Shown in pieces: positions 61,859-64,000 of a stretch of 64,000 bases of DNA (position 1 is its first letter; the number at the start of each line of letters is the position of its first letter). The translations under genes and the position numbers were made by a program. The DNA comes from Micromonospora parva (GTDB taxonomy: Bacteria; Actinomycetota; Actinomycetes; Mycobacteriales; Micromonosporaceae): contig NZ_JNZS01000011.1 in the NCBI RefSeq assembly GCF_000718515.1, positions 1 through 64,000 on the forward strand. The letters run 5' to 3'. Below the pieces are notes generated by a model. The model saw nothing but the letters and a program-made list of their open reading frames with translations, searched no databases and was not told where the DNA came from.

Positions 61859-61961
61859 ATGTCCCCAGCCCGATCCCCCCGATGATGTCATTGTGGAGTT
61901 TTCCTTCGCTTCAGTCCAGGGGTCTTGAAACTTCTATTCAGGACCGGGTTGACTGTCGTCC

Positions 61962-64000
61962 ATGCGTACCCGCAGACGATCCGCCCGCCGCACCGGCGTC
62001 CTGCTGCTGACGCCACTGCTCTCGCTGGCCGCGCCGCTGCCGGCCACCGCCGCCCCGCCGGCCCCGTCCACCGTCGCCCCGTCCACCCTCGCCGAGGACG
62101 CGCCGTCCGCGTCGTCGTGGCCGTTCGGTTCCGTCGGGCTGGTCACCGACCCTGCCGCGACCGCCTCGACCTCGGCCACCGACGGTCTGGAGCCGGCCGG
62201 CGGACTGGAGACCACGAAGACCACCCGACCGGTCGCCCCGGGCGTGCAGCTCACCTCCTTCGACCGGTACGACGCCGACGGCTGGCTGCGCGCCGACGCC
62301 CTCACCACCGACCTCGCCGGTGGGTCCACCGTCGACTACGTCAACTCCGGGGCGGTCAGCCGGGCCGAGCCCCTGCGCACGGCGGCGGACGCCACGCGGG
62401 CTGTCGCCGCCGTCAACGGTGACTTCTTCGACATCAACAACTCCGGTGCCGCCCAGGGCGTCGGCATCCGCGACGGCGAGCTGATCCAGTCGGCGGTCGG
62501 CGGCCACCACAACGCGGTGGCGGTCACCACGAGCGGGCTCGGCCGGGTGATCGAGGTGAACTTCGACGGCAGCGCCACCCTGCCCACCGGGCCGGTGCCG
62601 CTGACCCAGTTCAACAACATGGTGCAGGCCGACGGCATCGGCGCGTTCACCGAACTCTGGGGGACGTACTCCCGGCAGCGGGCGGTGGAGGGCGCGGCCC
62701 GGGTGGTCGAGGTCACCGTCTCCGGCGGTCGGGTGACCGGGGTGAGCGCTGTGGCCGGCAGCGGACCGATCGCCGCCGGCAGCACCGTGCTGCTCGGCCG
62801 GGACGCCGGTGCGGACGCCCTCGCCGGTCTTCGCCCCGGTGACCCGGTGACGGTGGCCTGGCGTCCGAAGCCGTCCGACGGCAGCAGCCTGCACGCTGCC
62901 GTCGGAGGCGGCAACGTGCTGGTCCGCGACGGCGTCGTCCAGAGCATCGCCGACCCGACGCTGGCTCCGCGCACCTCCGTCGGCTTCAGCGCCGACGGGC
63001 GAAAGATGATCATGTTGACGGTGGACGGCCGGCAGGTCGACAGCCGCGGCGTGACGCAGACCGAGATGGGCCGGATGATGGCCGAACTCGGTGCCCATCA
63101 CGCGCTCAACCTCGACGGTGGCGGCTCGTCCACGCTGCTGGCCCGGGAGCCGGGCGCACCGGCTGTGCAGGTGGAGAACGGCCCGTCGGACGGGACCGAG
63201 CGGGCCGTGCCCAACGGCCTGGCCATCTACGCGCCGAAGGGCAGCGGCCGGCTCACCGGCTACTGGGTCGAGACGGCCAGCGACCCCACCGCCGCCCCGG
63301 GCATCTCGCCGGTGCGTGGTGGCCGGCCCGACCGGGTCTTTCCCGGTCTGACCCGCGTCCTCACCGCCGCTGGTTACGACGAGACGTACGGCCCGGCGGC
63401 CGGCGCCCCCAGCTGGCGGGTGACCCCGGCGGTACGCGGCCGGGTCGGCGGTGACGGGGTGTTCCACGCCGGCACCCCGGGGGCCAGCACGGTCATCGCG
63501 GCACGTGGCCGGGCCACCGGCTCGCTGGGTCTCACCGTGCTCGGCCCGCTGACCCGGATCGGCGCCACCGTGCCGCGCGTCGGGCTGACCGGGCGGGACG
63601 GCAACGCGGTGGTCGGCGTGGTCGGGTACGACGGCGACGGCAACACCGCGCCGATCGAGCCGGCCGACCTGACCCTCGACTACGACAGGGACCTGCTACG
63701 GATCACTCCGACCGCGGACGGCAACCTCGCGGTCAGCTCGCTGCGGGACACCGGCTCCGCCCTGGTCACCGTGCACGTCGGACGGAGCAGCACCGTCCTG
63801 CCGGTCACCGTCGGGCTGACCGACGTGCCGGTGGCCGGCTTCGACGACGCCGGATCCTGGCGGTTCAGCCAGGCCCGCGCCAGCGGGTCGGTAGCGCCGG
63901 CGCCGGGACACACCGGCACGGGCCTGCGGATGACGTACGACTTCAGCCAGTCCACCGGCACGCGGGCCGCGTACGCCGACCCGCCGGCCTGGATCGAGGT
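61962..64000 (+). CDS. Secreted phosphodiester-glycosidase-family protein, 3' end outside window
   Basis: At least 679 residues; the frame is still open at the right edge. Residues 1-30 are a Sec signal peptide ending ATA after RTRRRSARR. The phosphodiester glycosidase (NAGPA) domain spans about 95-425, with AAVNGDFFDINN near 150 and the hallmark LNLDGGGSSTLLA near 385. A region of bacterial Ig-like repeats follows (ITPTADGN, TVHVGRSST), then the start of a carbohydrate-binding-like module (FDDAGSWRFSQA). Related proteins uncover phospho-linked N-acetylglucosamine or act on wall glycopolymers. Start ATG 61962; no ribosome site is obvious. Confidence 0.87.
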   Translation, partial: MRTRRRSARRTGVLLLTPLLSLAAPLPATAAPPAPSTVAPSTLAEDAPSASSWPFGSVGLVTDPAATASTSATDGLEPAGGLETTKTTRPVAPGVQLTSFDRYDADGWLRADALTTDLAGGSTVDYVNSGAVSRAEPLRTAADATRAVAAVNGDFFDINNSGAAQGVGIRDGELIQSAVGGHHNAVAVTTSGLGRVIEVNFDGSATLPTGPVPLTQFNNMVQADGIGAFTELWGTYSRQRAVEGAARVVEVTVSGGRVTGVSAVAGSGPIAAGSTVLLGRDAGADALAGLRPGDPVTVAWRPKPSDGSSLHAAVGGGNVLVRDGVVQSIADPTLAPRTSVGFSADGRKMIMLTVDGRQVDSRGVTQTEMGRMMAELGAHHALNLDGGGSSTLLAREPGAPAVQVENGPSDGTERAVPNGLAIYAPKGSGRLTGYWVETASDPTAAPGISPVRGGRPDRVFPGLTRVLTAAGYDETYGPAAGAPSWRVTPAVRGRVGGDGVFHAGTPGASTVIAARGRATGSLGLTVLGPLTRIGATVPRVGLTGRDGNAVVGVVGYDGDGNTAPIEPADLTLDYDRDLLRITPTADGNLAVSSLRDTGSALVTVHVGRSSTVLPVTVGLTDVPVAGFDDAGSWRFSQARASGSVAPAPGHTGTGLRMTYDFSQSTGTRAAYADPPAWIE

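Noticed and set aside
59497..61860. A 787-codon minus-strand frame opposite rho with Leu/Thr/Val-rich repeats.
   Set aside because: The repeats are the antisense reading of the rho hexapeptide array.

Overview
The window is high-GC actinobacterial chromosome, most likely Micromonospora or a close relative in the Micromonosporaceae. The grounds are strong G/C bias at third codon positions, frequent GTG/TTG starts, many starts with an actinobacterial TAnnnT box 6-8 nt upstream and no Shine-Dalgarno (leaderless type), rare TTA codons, and the order argS-lysA-hom-thrC...thrB-rho. The genus assignment is inferred from gene content and family resemblance; no database search was run. I see no prophage, integrase, intact insertion sequence or CRISPR array.

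Layout. 1-10 kb: end of a giant polytopic membrane protein, a fatty-acid desaturase, a tiny leaderless ORF coupled to an FHA-domain gene, a two-gene arginine-type catabolic operon (guanidino-hydrolase family plus ornithine aminotransferase), a run of four tandem stem-loops, a repeat-bearing membrane protein and a Nei-type DNA glycosylase. 10-18 kb: an APH-type kinase, a deaminase, an AGE-family sugar isomerase plus PfkB kinase, a LacI regulator, a CoA-disulfide-reductase-like flavoprotein and a carboxylate-amine ligase. 17.7-25.9 kb: a small membrane protein with a YidC-like insertase, then secreted polysaccharide hydrolases (GH16-CBM6 and CBM2-GH18) with their own operator-like palindromes, DedA, DUF1349, a GH13 enzyme and a FabG-like reductase.

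26-45 kb is accessory in character. It holds small membrane proteins, a cupin, a Gfo/Idh/MocA oxidoreductase, DUF2795, an erythromycin-esterase-like protein, TetR/MmpL, HxlR/MFS, a stand-alone LigD-type polymerase, an AraC/VOC/UvrA-like set, TetR with an internally duplicated membrane protein, VOC with a WYL regulator, tRNA-Arg(CCG), and a probably domesticated IS630 transposase relic.

45-64 kb is core: DUF3105/DUF305, argS, lysA, hom, thrC, a block of RND transporter, polysaccharide deacetylase and MFS, then thrB, rho with a large repetitive N-terminal insert, and a secreted phosphodiester-glycosidase-family protein cut by the right edge. argS-lysA-hom are packed with 1-4 nt junctions and, with thrC and thrB, supply charged Arg-tRNA, lysine and threonine. 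Best candidates for something undescribed: the tandem GAACC-loop hairpins (7958-8068), the tandem-duplicated membrane protein with its TetR (39.5-42.4 kb), the catalytically broken IS630-derived protein (44.4-45.2 kb), and the leaderless 34-codon ORF coupled to a TTA-containing FHA gene (4.3-5.6 kb).
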